Notes under the pieces: generated by a model | Told to the model about the DNA's origin: nothing | The model's input: only the letters and a program-made list of their open reading frames with translations | The model's database searches: none | Part shown: piece after piece, positions 42,431 through 55,403 of the stretch | How positions within the stretch are numbered: position 1 is the stretch's first letter | Layout of the letters: every line of letters starts with the position of its first letter | Source: Nematostella vectensis | Lineage: Eukaryota; Cnidaria; Anthozoa; Actiniaria; Edwardsiidae | Reading direction: 5' to 3' | Assembly (NCBI RefSeq): GCF_932526225.1 | Contig: NC_064042.1 | Span: 12,039,040 to 12,103,039, forward strand | Length of the DNA: 64,000 bases | Made by a program: the position numbers and the translations under genes

Positions 42431-44754
42431 CTGTTTGGGTGAATCTAGCTAGAGAGCTGCTCATTGCTGAACAGTTTTGAAAATCAAAGCTCTTAGCTTT
42501 AGTGGATCTCTTACAAAAAGTGGAACAATCTTGTGGTCGAGTGGAAAGGTTTTGTGTTCGTGTTATGATACCTGTAAAATCAGTGTAAACAGTCGCTTCA
42601 ACACAACCCACCGGTGGCGTCACAACGGACAAAAATACACTATGTTGAAAACAACGTCAGCTTTTTATTCAAATAAGTGCAGGTTTTAAACCACATGAGG
42701 GCAAAGAGAAACAATCCTATAAACTCGACTTTTCTATTCTTCGCTTTCATCTTTCAGAATATCTAGCTTGCATTTAGATGTCTTTCAGTTTTTCAAAAAT
42801 GTAGATTGATCGTTATAAGAGAAACTCTTTCAAGAACAAAATACTAATTGAAAATTACTATTTGCTCGCAAACCAAGCACTTTTCACTTGAAAGGACACA
42901 CGAAATAATCTAGTATACCCGAGCGAACAGGTGGAAGTTTTATGCTATGACAACCAAGCGAGAGACAGTCGAACTATTGGCGCATGCGTATTCTGTATTT
43001 TTCCCGGGGCGTTCCCGGTATTGGCCGAGGAGAGGTGCATACCGATCTCTTTCCTTTGTATCTGTTTAAATCGTTTTATTGCAAATGTCATCTTGCAAAT
43101 TCCACTCGCGCTCATTCCACGGTCTTTAAAAATACTAAAAAGTACTTTTTTGGCTCTTGACAATCAGACCTTCCTGTGGCAACCGGCGAAACAAGACCCG
43201 AAGAAACTTTTAACCAACCCGACGATATCTTAGCCTTGATAATCTTTGAATTGTCAACTTAGGTAGTTTCTAATAGGGCGGTTCCTACATGGAGGGGGGG
43301 GCTAAAAAAGTTTTCGGTACGTCGATGGGGGGTCTTAAAAGCTTCAATGCTGTTGAAGGGGGGTTAAAAAGTTTAATCCCTTTAAAGTAGGAAACTTTTT
43401 TATTTATTATCATTGAAATAAGTAATTAAAATGCAAGAAATATCATTTCTTGGTTGTTTTTATTTGCATTATGTGTTTTATATTTATCTATATTTCGTAT
43501 TATAAATGTAGTTTTGTGGATTTTTTAAGAGAAGGAGAAGGAGGGCAGGGGGTGGGGTGAAACAAGTTTTTGGGTTTCTCCTGGGGGGGGGGGGGGGCAA
43601 CAAAGTTTTGATTACAGAGTAGAAAACTTGGCTTAGATCTTTTTCCTCCTTGTGAAACAGACTTGAACGGACTAATGTTTGAAAATCAAACACACATAGC
43701 ATTTTTCAAACTGTCCAAATGAACACTTTTTTTTCAAACCCAAACATATCCACAAAGTACAAGGAAAGACGTTTGACAACATACAAAGTAACGTATGCAT
43801 AATTGATCTGGTTCTTTTGTCGTGCATTGTATAAATGCGATTGGCTTTAACACCTCTTAGGATTTTCTTTGTTTTATAGATATTCAAATAGTCGTAAAAA
43901 GTTCAGTTGGCGCCATTCAAGTCAATAACTGAACGATTAAACAACGAAAGACACTCCGTCGCAAGTTGTGAAGCTGTACCCTTGCGTCCTAGCTAGTATT
44001 ACTGATAAGTGGTCTTCTAAACCAAAATGCAAAACAATAATTTCAGCTTGGGCAGTTTAGATAGTGGAGCTGGTAGAGATAAAAAAATCGCTTAAAAAAG
44101 TCAGAGTGTATTTCGTTAGAAGTGCGTTTTATTTTGGGCGAAAGCATCCTCAACTTCACATGAAGGTTTCTAGGTTCTCCTATCGTCTATCTCCTGTAGT
44201 ACAACACAAGCGCGACAGATTTTACTTTATTTTTACACCCTCTGTATTTTAACACCATCCGTATTTTAAAATTTTAACGGGTCAGGTAAATTTTATTTAC
44301 TGCCGGTCACTCAACTTACCACTTACTCGTCGGGAAAGAAAGAAAGAAACTGTTCGGTTTGATTTAGAAATTACAACTAGTGCCTACGGGTGGCGGGAGG
44401 GCTAAAAGCTCGTCGGGTTTAGAGACAATTCGCCCCATGACAGGTAATCCGGAATCTGGAATCCATGAAAAAATGAGATATGGAATCCGGAATCCATGAA
44501 AAAATGAGATATGGAATCCGGAATCCATGAAAAAATGAGATATGGAATCCGGAATCCATGCTGCTGGAATCCGGAATCCACGAGAAAAAACCCACATGGA
44601 ATCCGGAATCCACACACTAGGATCCGGAATCCAGAACCCTATTGGAGAACCTGTCATGGGGCGAGACAATTTCCGTCGGTTCGGTTCGCCTGGTCTGTTA
44701 CGGAGGGGTGTATTTTTGTGATCTTGCTAACTAAAACATTCTTTTAGATCCATT
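42431..44754. other. Intergenic, voltage sensor to ShKT gene
   Basis: Short frames at 42931-43233, 43484-43887 and 44064-44252 lack domains and splice support. Runs of G (43299, 43583) and GGGG-rich stretches occur between 43280 and 43600. The only structured element is at 44420-44670. Confidence 0.55.
44420..44672. mobile_element. Inverted-repeat element with a 30-bp internal minisatellite
   Basis: Outer inverted arms CGCCCCATGACAGGT (44431) and ACCTGTCATGGGGCG (44650), each next to GAGACAATT. Between them are three 30-bp copies of GGAATCCATGAAAAAATGAG plus ATATGGAATCC, then degenerate GGAATCCGGAATCCA words. The frames on both strands here are repeat artefacts. Confidence 0.75.
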
Positions 44755-46565
44755 ATGAGAAAAGTCCTGTGTATCGCTTCTGTATCTCTCCTTATCATGT
44801 CCATAGCTGAAGGCAAGGAAAATTAAAAAATATACCTAAGTTAAGTTTAGGCTAAAATAAGGTTAAACGAACTTTCCCGCCTCAAGTACAAAAGTACGAC
44901 GGTTGATAGTGACATGAGCCCACGTTGACTTAACAAGGGCTCAAAACGATTTCAAATTAATTTATTGCGCACAAAAAGAATAAATTTGAAAAATAAAGTA
45001 CACGCTAGTTTTAAAATACCGAATACCTAGGTATTCTAAAATTGTATATGCTTTTTTTTCAATAAAATACTTAATTTTATGCAAATTTTAGTTTTGAAAA
45101 TGTTATGCTGGCCATAAGAATTTACCAAATTTTCAAAAATTGGATAAATTCAAACGCATTTATTTGGAACTTGTTTTAATCCAGTGCCAAAGTAGGCCTC
45201 GAAATATTTTGGTTGCACAATACAGAAACATTAAAAGAGAATAAGGGTACAGCCACGCCCCTACTACTGGTCATTTTCTTATATATTTTTTAAAATTGGC
45301 TACGGCCATGTAATCTTATCCTTCAGGTAGTTCTATCAGTTTTTTTATAGAGTCTGAGAACTATAATGATAATTATTTTCTAATCTATTGCGACAACCAT
45401 AACGGGGGGGGCTTAAGAGTTTGCGGTGAGGCTGTTTTGCCTTAAATCTGGGGCGGTTTTTCGTATTTTTTTTTCTGCGCTATTGCGGTTTCTCTAGACT
45501 GCGCGGTTTACGGTTATTAACATATTTTGACGGTTTTGTGTTTTTTGGCTTTTTTCTGTGCGGTTTCTGTGCATTTTCGCACCCCCCCTTACGCCCCCAC
45601 CATAAAGATAATCATTGTCTTATCTAACACAACAACTATAATGATAAATATTAACTTATCCAGTACAACCGCTTATAAACATCATTGTATTTTTCAGGTT
45701 GTGTCGATAAGAAACCAACTTGCGTCACTAACAAGGGCTGGTGTATGATCGCATATGTGCAGAGGGACTGCCCGATGACATGTGGGGGGGGGGGGGGGGG
45801 GTGGGGTGGAAGAAAAATAAATTGACTTCAGGTGCGTTCGCAAAATTGGCCGTGCGGCGGAGGGGGGTTACGCAATCCTCTGTGTACGCTCCTTGACTTG
45901 CCCTTCTTGTGAGTTCCGCCCATTTTCAGTTATGTGGTCTACATGTACACTATGGCCCCCTTCTCCATATCACGTGATCCCAAAATTAACCAATTATCTC
46001 GCACTGGGCCCAATTATTTCAAATTGTGGTAGTTAGGATTAATGGGATTGGGAAATAATTAAATATAGACAATAAATTTTTCTTAATGCCATTTTGTGAT
46101 GTTTTAATTGCATCTTTGTGGCGATGATAATATCGGCTACTCAGGAATTATAACAGTGATATACACCAAAAATTGTTTTGGAAAAATAATCTCGGCTCAT
46201 AATCATAATAAATTTCATTTCTAAATAGGAGTTGCGTTTAGAGTCATATGCTATTTTGGGTTATTTTTCCGCAGATTGTGTTGATAAGAAACCAACTTGC
46301 GCTACCACATTAAAGGGCTGGTGTATGTTCGCATATGTGCAGAGGGACTGTCCGATGACATGTGGGAAGTGCGGTGAGTATAAATAAGGGAGAGATAGAC
46401 TTCAGGGTCAGGGTGCCTAAACACAATTGTGATGGGATCCCTGTGCCAGAGTGCATTCACCTCCCCGACCCCCACCCTGGCTCCTTGTGCCTTTCTTGTG
46501 TTTTGCAATAATCACTTTAATCTCTTGTAAAAATCACTTTTTACTACATAGGTCGAATAGACTGA
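44755..46565 (+). CDS. Secreted ShKT-domain peptide gene
   Basis: Exon 44755-44812 encodes a clean signal peptide (MRKVLCIASVSLLIMSIAE). Its only in-phase donor is GCAAGG, a GC-AG intron. A domain exon 46275-46373 encodes one ShKT module with six cysteines spaced C-x6-C-x7-C-x8-C-x3-C-x2-C. The last exon 46552-46565 adds a few residues and the stop. AATAAA is at 46715. ShKT modules occur in sea-anemone potassium-channel-blocking peptides and also in non-venom secreted proteins. Whether this is a venom component cannot be told from sequence. A second, near-identical domain exon at 45698-45785 is damaged (separate entry), so this allele probably uses 44755-44812, 46275-46373 and 46552-46565. 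Confidence 0.75.
45698..45785 (+). pseudogene. Damaged duplicate ShKT exon
   Basis: It has the same entry phase and almost the same residues as the exon at 46275, with five of six cysteines (C-x6-C-x6-C-x8-C-x3-C). After CCGATGACATGTGGG the sequence becomes a run of about 20 G where the sister exon has its last Cys codon and splice donor. Flanking intron words (GACTTCAGG, CTCCTTG) are shared downstream, so the duplicated segment included intron. Confidence 0.7.
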
Positions 46566-49500
46566 TGGATTCTCCGACCTCCACGGTTAAATGCGTAGAA
46601 GGATAAGAGCGAAGAGGATCTGAATGTGTATTTGCACCTCTCATTCGCGACTAGCATAGGTAGCGCATGTTCTGCACCATATAGTTTTCACCAGTGTGTG
46701 TATCTACTGTAGTGAATAAATTAATAGTTGTTATACTGCTGCCAAGTCATGACCGGGGCGTGTCTAGAGAAAAAATACAGCATATCAATATTTGGGTGAC
46801 CTTCAAACCTGCTCGGTCAATCTCTTGGAGGCCTGGGTATCAGGGCATTTCAAGATTAGTGAGATAAAGATTTGACCAAGCGATCAATTTTTTCTTGACA
46901 AACTCTCGCCGCGAGTCTCAAATTGACAGGAATCAGCATTTTTTACCATGTTTTCTGGAGATCAGGGAGCGAAAAAAGTTTAGCGTTTCTAAATATGGGC
47001 ACCAATGCCCATATAAGGTAATACAAACGAAGGACACTATCCTTGGGGAATATGTTTGATATGGGTGGTGTCCAGAGTAGTAAATCACTGACCACAGATC
47101 AATAAAGTTCAAATCGACGTATTTAGCTCTTGTAATAAGTTACTAAATCAACCTAGAAATTTTTATCATAATACACACACAGGGGTCAACCGCATAACAG
47201 TCAATCTGTTTGTTTTTTTAATTTAAAAACTCGTTTTTCTAGCTCGCTCGCATTTCCTTATTTTGTCATTACATACCATATTTGGGAGTCCTCTTCAATC
47301 ATTTTTTCGCCTTTTTATAGCTCTAGAGCTATTGGAAATCAAGAATTTACAGTAAATTTGCAGGAATTCGATTTTGCTGGCAGCCATTTTGGAAATGGAG
47401 CCTAGTCCCTAACGTTTTCGAATATCACAGGTCTCCCGCGCGCTCGCCCCAGGCTTTTTTAGACCAGTTAAAAACGCAGCCATTGATTGATATGGAGTCG
47501 AACTCACCTCGCCACATGAACAGGGTGGGGTCTAGATCCCTCAGATCCCCCGTAACACGCGTCTGCATAATTTTGTTCAACCCTGTTCGTCATATTTTGT
47601 TTATAGAAAACGCGCAAAAATGTCGAGCAAAAGACGAGCCAACATGCTTAATTACCACAACTCTCAGAATCAGTTGCAACCTGTTTAGTTATGCCACCTA
47701 AATCATGTTTGATTTGCCAAATTTGTTAACCATTTACAATGCTGCATGGTGTGAGTCACACCATGCATGGCAACTAGCTTACGAGGGATTTATCGACCGA
47801 TCCAATGACAACTCTTTAAACTCTTTACTGCGAAGCACCTTGTTATTGTAGTGACTGAAACTGCTGAATTACGAATGCATACCTGTCAACTCTCCCGCAT
47901 TAGGCGGGAGTCTCAAGATTTTCGACCCCTTCTGCCGCTCTCCCGCGTTGAGCACCAAATCTCCCGCTTTTTAGCGATTTTTTCTATTAAAATATTTGAA
48001 ACAAAAATTTCCTTGCGTAGCGCAATTTATTTGACACCTTTGTGAGATCTATCAGTGGATTTGTTTGCAGGTTAAACCCACCCCTTCCCCCAAAAAATGA
48101 ATATACCCCACCCTCCCCCAAAAAAATTCTCAAGCCTTGGGATTTTCAGAGGTTGACAGGTATGCAAATGCCCAACATAAACACATCTTAGTCCACATCT
48201 TAGTCCACTAGCGAATACAAACGTTGAACAATCTGCAATCTTAATTCAGAACGTAATAGACTTTTTTCATACGCAGTGGCTATATGCCCGACAGTCGGGA
48301 AAGATCCTCAATGGACTAAATGCCCGACAGTCTTTAATTTTATTAAAATAAACCCTAAACTTGTCGATCTAGGGAATTCAAAGTATTCTATATTTGTTGA
48401 GAAAGGGCAAGCAATCTGAATTGAGATTTGTTATTGGTATAAATTGGTATTGATTTTCTGTTGACTATGTACACTATAGAATCGTAATTTTAGCTGTTTA
48501 GTGGCACTGGAATTTTCTACAATTTGCTGCTAAGTCGACAGTTCTCAATTTGCTCAAATATTGTTAACCATGTGAGCTTCAAGTATTATATATTTGTTTA
48601 GAAAGGGCAAGCGAATATGGATTGAGTTTTTTCTTGCTCGTATACACAATAAACACCTTTCCCGAGTGTAGCAGAAAAAATGCGATTTGATAGTGTATAC
48701 AACTTTCAATCCCGACAACAATGTTCATTTCAAAATCGCTTGTCCTTTTCACCGATTTACTTGAAGCGGATAATCAAACTAGCCCTTCACCTAAGGGCAA
48801 AGCGAAAGATATTTAAACAACCCAAATGCCAGTACCTGACGATTGAATTGTAAGGCTTTGTTTATTAATGCAACTGATGAGAGAAATAACTTTATTGAGG
48901 GAAAACAAACCAACCACATTCCTAAAATGACGCGTAAATATATAAGCATTCTGTAGATCTCTGTGTTATTTGATGAGACTAGTGTAAGGGAAATGTAAAA
49001 TCACTCTGAATAATCTCATTTCTCTTTCCTGCTTCTCATATCAGACATAAAATTGTTTTTTATTCGATACTGGCTTTGCAGTATATTATATTTTGAGTCT
49101 ATTTTTCCACAGCAATGTCCAGTCCAGAACTACTATGATTGCAAATAATTGCCCAAGTAATAAAACACAATTGATTGGATTAAACCAAGGAAAACACAGG
49201 CACAGAGATTCTCTAGAAATCAGTTGGCTCCAGTGAATACTGCAGTGTACTCAACATGCAGAAGCTATTGTTAGGGAGAAGCAAGAGATCATAAATTCTG
49301 TATAGTACACTATATGTTAACACCGAGCAGTAATCATTTCAGTCGCTATTTTTTCATGGCCACCGCTTAGATGCAGCTCGGGGTGGGCACACGGGTTGTG
49401 TCCCTCCCACTCAACCACAAAAAGCAGTCTTTTTTAAAATACACTTATTTTCCATAATATCTATGACTGCACATTCCGTCCACAGCTAATCAGATTGTCT

Positions 49501-51240
49501 GTTATATGGTTATCAGACTTCACCTTTAACTTTTAGACAGACAATGCCTTTAATTAAATATTTTTTTTGTTTAATAAAATAAGACTACAATAAATTTGTT
49601 TTTGTTCCTTATCTCTTATAAAACCAACCAATCTATGAGCTCGAGCACTTCACTTTTCCACGAGAACTTCTAGTCTACCTATACAATAAAACTACGGCAA
49701 GTATTCGAATTCTTTTTCAGATTTGATTTTCCGCGCGCTCGAAGGTTTGTTTACACATATTCCGAATTTGTCTAGAATAAGATTTCTCCTCTACGATGAT
49801 ATTTTTGGAGATTTATTTAGTGTGTTTTCTTGAGAGACACGGAGGTCTGAAGGTCAGAAGTCCTTTTTTGCTGCGGGAAATAAAATTATTTTTGTGCTAT
49901 TGTGAAATCTTGAAAATGGCGCCTTTGCGACAGGCTGGTAAAGGGGCCGGGGTATGGATCACGTTTCACGGACCGGGCAAAATGACTTTTCACGTTTCAC
50001 GGCCCACAATGGACGTCACGTTGCTCGTAGGGTGAAAAATGGCCAAATCTCGTTTCACGAAAATACCTTTTACCACCCTTTTGCGAGTGAGATTCTCTCA
50101 CAAAAAAGCCTGCGTTAGAACTTTGCTCCCCAGTATAATATTGAAATAAAAAAAAAAACATTTCTCTTACTTCTCCGGTAATGTGTGGAAATGGTATGGT
50201 TTCGGGGTTTTCTAGCTCAGCCGTTTTTCCGTGAAAGGTGGATCACAGTCCATTCCTTAGCGTATTTATAGTATGATATAGATCTATTTCGTACAGAACA
50301 AAGGGTCCCTGCGTTGTCCTTTATTTCTCTAAATATTCATATTTGATATTTAATTTTACATTCTTTTATACAACAGCGATGCTCCCACATGTTGTAAGAA
50401 TACAATAGATAAAATTGAGGTTTCGCAAAAGCTGAATAAGTGTTTGTTTAGCAGCTTTGAACGAGAAAGATTTAGAGAAAAGGCTTTATCGCCAGTTTCA
50501 TTGTGGAAAACCAACTGGGCTAAAGCGGTCACTAAGGGTTCCTTTAATCAACTATCCAAGTCTACATTTCATTTTTTTTGTCTCTCGTGCCCAATCCATA
50601 TTTTATTTGTAAGTCTTCCCCTTCTCCCTATAGTTGTATAATGTTCTCGTTATAGCTGCAATGATTCTACCGTCGGCAATTGACCTTATGAATCTTTGGT
50701 TGTGGTTTTCAAAAAAAAGGAACAAGAGAGTTCCAGAAATTATAGGATATTCTTCTTGAAAACCTGGAATAAAGCCCCAAACTCGACAGGAACTGCATAG
50801 ATAGATGGATAGATAGATAGAATACTATTGCAGCTAGTTAGCTGAATTACGGTAAAATTACAATATCAATTATAAAAAATTATAATAATAAAAAAATGTG
50901 AAGTAAATAATACTCTATACATGACTATATGATTTAAAAACCTAGGCGGAAACCGATATGTACAAGGATAAAATCTAACGCAACGCTTTAGGCACCACGA
51001 AACTGTTCTTAAAACTGTTCGCCTTGCACTTTGGAATGTTTAATGTTATTGCGTGCTGGCAACAGTTGGTACAATCTTTGATTTTGTTATTAAAAAGTTG
51101 ATCCACCATTTGCATTACCGCATACATATATTTTTCTCATCACGTCTTAGTGTATAGCCCTGAAAAGATCACAGTCTTTGTTTTATGGAAACCAGGATCT
51201 AAGAATTGAATGATCTACGGGGTATAACCACGGGGTAAGT
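46566..51240. other. Gene-poor stretch
   Basis: 4.7 kb with no exon I can support. It holds a MITE (47876-48166) and a diverged direct repeat around GAGAAAGGGCAAGC (48410) and TAGAAAGGGCAAGC (48600). Repeated CGTTTCACG words occur at 49960-50060, and a short GATA run at 50795-50820. Frames at 47483, 49796 and 50444 show no domain. Confidence 0.5.
47876..48166. mobile_element. MITE with TGCATACCTGTCAAC termini
   Basis: Perfect 15-bp inverted termini at 47876-47890 and 48152-48166. The interior contains CTCCCGC/GCGGGAG words and C-rich runs. 291 bp. The terminal CCTGTCAAC...GTTGACAGG pattern is common in non-autonomous animal DNA transposons; family assignment was not checked. Confidence 0.8.
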
Positions 51241-51244
51241 AAGG

Positions 51245-51651
51245 CAATTAGTTTTCTCACTTATGGCTTGTCCGTTTTTGGTGCCTCAGACTCGGATCTC
51301 ACAAACATACAGAACTTCCTAGAGAGATGCTTTAAAAGGAAATACATTTCAAACATTGTAAACATCCGTAAACTTCTAGAGGAGGCAGATAAGAAGATTT
51401 ATCGTACTCGCTTAGATCAACCTGAATATCCTCTGAGCAAAATCCTGCCTAAGAAAAAAGACCAAAAATACAACCTCAGAAAAAGAAATGTGATTTATCC
51501 TAGGGTTCACTCAGAGCGATTCAAAAATACTTTTGTCAATAGGCTTGTCTTTAAATATAGTGACATATAATTGATGTAGCGCATTTACTTATAATCGGTT
51601 TCTCCTACATTTTGTAAACTTAGACATGTTGATTTATCTAAGGCAATAAAG
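51245..51651 (+). mobile_element. 5'-truncated LINE, C-terminal end of the ORF
   Basis: One frame encodes LTYGLSVFGASDSDLTNIQN, then a basic stretch (RCFKRKYISNI, YNLRKRN) and ends FVNRLVFKYSDI plus stop at 51570. This is the typical C-terminal end after the reverse transcriptase of non-LTR retrotransposons. A short 3' UTR follows, ending in an (ATT)n tail. Nothing of the RT catalytic core remains, so it is a dead 5'-truncated insertion. Confidence 0.75.
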
Positions 51652-51804
<153 letters not shown>

Positions 51805-51895
51805 TCTCGATAGGCTGCATGGTTATTGTTAAAGCACACGGAAGCGGTTATAAGAGCGGTTATCAAAAGGAAAAAAACCCGCACAAATATTTATC

Positions 51896-53834
51896 ATGAC
51901 TCAAATGGCAACAGACGCATTGGGCTTCGTTCTTACCCTAGCATTGCTTTTAAACATAACCTTCTGCAATGCGGACGTGGAAAAAAGAAAGCGTGTTCCT
52001 TTAATTGTAGTTTCCATGGATGGAGTGGCCTGGCAGCAGTTGGACCCCGAGCTTACGGACACGCCAAACTTTGACTTTATCGCTCGCACAGGGGTAAAAG
52101 CCAGAAACATGATCGGAGTGAACCCTACCAGTACGTTTCCGACGCATATGACCTACCTAACAGGCCTTTACCCTGAAAGCCACGGCATTGTAGGCAACTC
52201 CTTCTACGATCCACTGTTTAACGAGTCTTTCTACCTAGAGACGGACTGTTCCAACTTTGATCCGAAATTCTACAACGAGTCCGAGCCTATTTGGCTAACG
52301 ATGGAAAAAAAGGGGGCGAAAATCTGCCACGTATTTTTGGCCATCGAGCACAAGTTATGAGCGAAGACCGAGTTTCTTTGCTGATCATGTTTGCTCGGTT
52401 AATTGCAGCGACTGGGAGGGAAGAATGTGGGAATTGCGTGAGAAGAAAGGGCTTAGTCACTGCAAGTTCGACTGGTTTAACGATCCATACTGGCACCGCA
52501 TTGAGACCGCCATAAAATGGCTCAAATCTGATGACCCCCCCAGAGGCTGTTTTCCTGTATTTTGAGCAGTCTGACTACGACGGGCACCGTTGGGGGCCGA
52601 ATCATCGCCTTTACTGGCAATCTCTTGAGACGACGGATAGGTACGCCGTGGGTAAACTCTTGCGGGAGCTAAAAAAGGCGGACATGTTAGAAAAGGTCGA
52701 TATTATCTTCGTATCTGACCACAGTATGATTGAGACGAGTAACAAAAAGCTGATTGATTTATATGATCATATTGACAAGTCAAGCTGCCACGGCCCTGGA
52801 CTATGGGTAAAGCCAGACCTTCTACAGGAATTGTATAACAACCTTAGTCAAGTGAACACGACACACATGAAGGTTAGTAGAAAGCGCGACATATCACATG
52901 CAGTGTGTTACACATAAAGGTTATTAGAGAGCGTGACATGTCACGGGCAGTGTGTTAGACATAAATTTTGAAGAACGCGTCGCATGTAAGGTCAGTGTGT
53001 TACATATGAAGGTTAATAGAGAGCGTGACATGTCACGGGCAATGTGTTACATATGAAGGTTAATATAGAGCGTGACATGTCACGGGCAGTGTGTTACATA
53101 TGAAGGTTTGTAGAAAATGTGACATGTCACGGGCAGTGTGTTGCAAATAAAAGATAATAGAGAGCGTGGCATGTCACGGGCAGTGTGTTGCACATGAAGG
53201 TCAATAGAGAGCGTGACATGTAAAGTAAAGTGTGACATACGAGCAGTGTGTTACACATGAAATTTTTAGCAAAAGTGTGACATGTCACGGACAGTGTGTA
53301 ACATGAAGTTTAACAGAAATGCATAAAATATTTTATATGGATAATTTCTCGTGATATATATACTCGTTATTTCCTCTTCCTCTCCCCTACTTCAAGGTTT
53401 ACCTCCGAGAGGATGTTCCGGAAGAATACCATTCCCGCCACAACAGACGATACCCTCCACTTTTTCTTGACGTGGAGATGGGGTGGAGCACGCGCGTTTC
53501 GCCATACGACAAGGATGAAGACTGGACTCGAGGAAGCCACGGATGGGCGCCAAATGATGCCCTCGGTGCAATATTCTACGCCCGGGGACCCTCATTCAAG
53601 AGGGGCTACAACATGACGACGTCCCTTCGCGCAGTTGACCTCTACCCTTTAATGTGCCACTTGCTGGATATGGAGCCTCTACCTAATAATGGTTCCCTTG
53701 ACAACATGATGGACTTGCTGAGAGAGTCCGCCTTAAACGTCATGCAACTCAGTCACGCTGAATGTGTGACAAAAAGTGTTACGCTTATGATCATTGTGTA
53801 TGTTGTATTGGCCGTTTTTGGCTTCACTTACTAG
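51896..53834 (+). CDS. ENPP: ENPP4/5-like ectophosphodiesterase, two frameshifts
   Basis: Exon 51896-52872 and exon 53397-53834. ENPP enzymes hydrolyse phosphodiester or pyrophosphate bonds of extracellular nucleotides using two zinc ions. Seen: signal peptide (LGFVLTLALLLNITFCNA), VVSMDGVAW (metal Asp), TFPTHMTYLTGLYPESHG (nucleophile Thr), YFEQSDYDGH (Asp/His metal ligands), VSDHSMIE, GSHGWAPND (His), YPLMCHLLDMEPLPNNGS and a C-terminal hydrophobic anchor (VTLMIIVYVVLAVFGF). Frame breaks occur in an A7 run near 52310 and a C7 run near 52535. Each is one base longer than its counterpart in the intact paralogue, and coding sequence resumes perfectly after each. This suggests assembly or sequencing indels, or a very recent pseudogene. 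SDHGM is SDHSM here. AATAAA at 53969. Convergent with the paralogue at 56416-58386. Confidence 0.85.
52865..53310. repeat. Minisatellite carrying the ENPP splice donor, copy A
   Basis: Seven to eight degenerate units of about 60 bp containing ACATGAAGGTTAGTAGA, GCGTGACATGTCACGGGCAG and TGTGTTACAC. The first unit spans the real exon 1 donor (AAG/GTTAGT at 52873), so most units repeat a donor-like sequence. The palindromic CATGTCACG/CGTGACATG core recurs throughout. Confidence 0.85.
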
Positions 53835-55109
53835 TTCATTTATAACTTATAGCTTTTGATGATGTTGGTGTCTTAGATTGTAAAAACGAGGTCAAGAACG
53901 AACGCTAGAAATGCAATATGCATGAAATGGGAGAGTGAGATCAAGTCAGAACAGCAATACTTGATGAAAATAAATAAATAAATTGATACCCTAACTAGCT
54001 GCAAAATAAAAACAACAAAAAGGATCTCATTTAAGCGCTTACATATAAGCATTTGTCTGTCTTAAAGGGTTTATGATGAGGCTCCCTCCTACCCTAGGGC
54101 GATAAAAATAGCGAAACAATGATCGACGGGTACTCCTAAATATTGTATGTAATGTCAAAATAAGGATCGACCGAGCGACCTAGAAAAGTGTTCAAAATAA
54201 CAAAGCTTACAGCTGTAATGCCACCGGCACCATCTTTCGCTATACCCCTTTTGTAAATATCTACGTAATATGTAACCATCTTAAAAGCGTTTAATGGGTG
54301 GTGGCGTCTTTTGATATATTCAGCTCATTGAGAGTAATGAATAGTAGTTTTAGAAATAGAAGTATCTTCAAAATGTGAAGTGCTCGGAGATTGGATTGTG
54401 AGATCACCTGCTCTAGGATAATTTAATTCCAAAGTAATGTGTAATGCCTTGTTAGTGTTTAATAAACTATGCATTTCTTTCCTCTACTGGTTGTGTTTGC
54501 CCTGTTGTGGCTTCTCCAGTGAGCTGTCCCTATGCGTTTTTACGACAAGTGAGTCGACCACCAGCGGTACGTTCTTTTCACATCCCCGATCCCCCATTAT
54601 TTTATTTATAGTCTATCGTTGAAAAGTGTAAAATAAATTCCTTGCTGCAACTATTGCAATCCATGCCTCCTCTTAAATTTGGAAATTCAGAGCATCTTGA
54701 ACATAACAATTAGTCAAACAAATACACGAGTCTGAGGTCACAGCAGCTTTCAAAGTTGTGATTTGACTGTTGTCAATAATTGGCAATCTGTAATGAGGCT
54801 CACTGGCCCTTTGTAACAAATTTCCACCCATCTTGGGCTCAATATTATATTCCCGCCATGTTAGGCATTGGGTCAGCTGATTTTCAGATTTATATAGCAT
54901 TTGTATAACATTGAATGGCATTTGTATAGCATTGAATAGCATTTGTATAGCATTGTATAATTTTTTGGCTGTTTCTTTACCCAAAGCCATACATCCATCA
55001 GGCAACGGGGTTTGGACTGATCATTGAATCCCATACGCCACCAGTCCATAGGCATTGGGTATATTTTACTACCCGCCGTAATTGGCATTGGGTTGATTTG
55101 TATACCCGC

Positions 55110-55297
55110 CTTGATAGGCATTGTGGGTTAGTTTGACAAGCAAATAAACACTCCAGATCGGAGGAGACTTGACCACAGGCAGCCACAAATTTCTGGGAAT
55201 ATTTGGCAACGCCAAACGTCTCGTGTTCTTTGTTGACAGCATCGCCAGTCGCCATTGATGGATATCCATGCGAAATTCCCTCTATAACTCTAGAAAA
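55110..55297 (-). pseudogene. Orphan PAN/apple-like exon fragment
   Basis: After acceptor TTTCACTGCAG the minus strand reads FSRVIEGISHGYPSMATGDA, VNKEHETFGVAKYSQ, ACGQVSSDLECLFACQTNPQ and CLS. The cysteine spacing and ECLFACQTNPQCLS resemble a PAN/apple module. It then runs into short GGCGGGTA...CCCAATGCC repeats without a consensus donor, and no partner exon was found. Probably a relic exon. Confidence 0.4.
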
Positions 55298-55403
55298 CTG
55301 CAGTGAAAATGATTTCACACCAGTGAAAAATACACTTTGAAAGCCTCGAGAACTCGTACGAAGGTAATTTAGATAATTCATAGCTTGAATTTACCAAAAA
55401 ACC

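Noticed and set aside
42931-43233. 100-residue plus-strand frame
   Set aside because: No recognisable domain, no acceptor/donor support and an overlapping minus-strand frame of equal quality.
44364-44747. Overlapping frames on both strands with Gly-Phe-Arg-Ile-Pro repeats
   Set aside because: All come from the 30-bp GGAATCC minisatellite in an inverted-repeat element.
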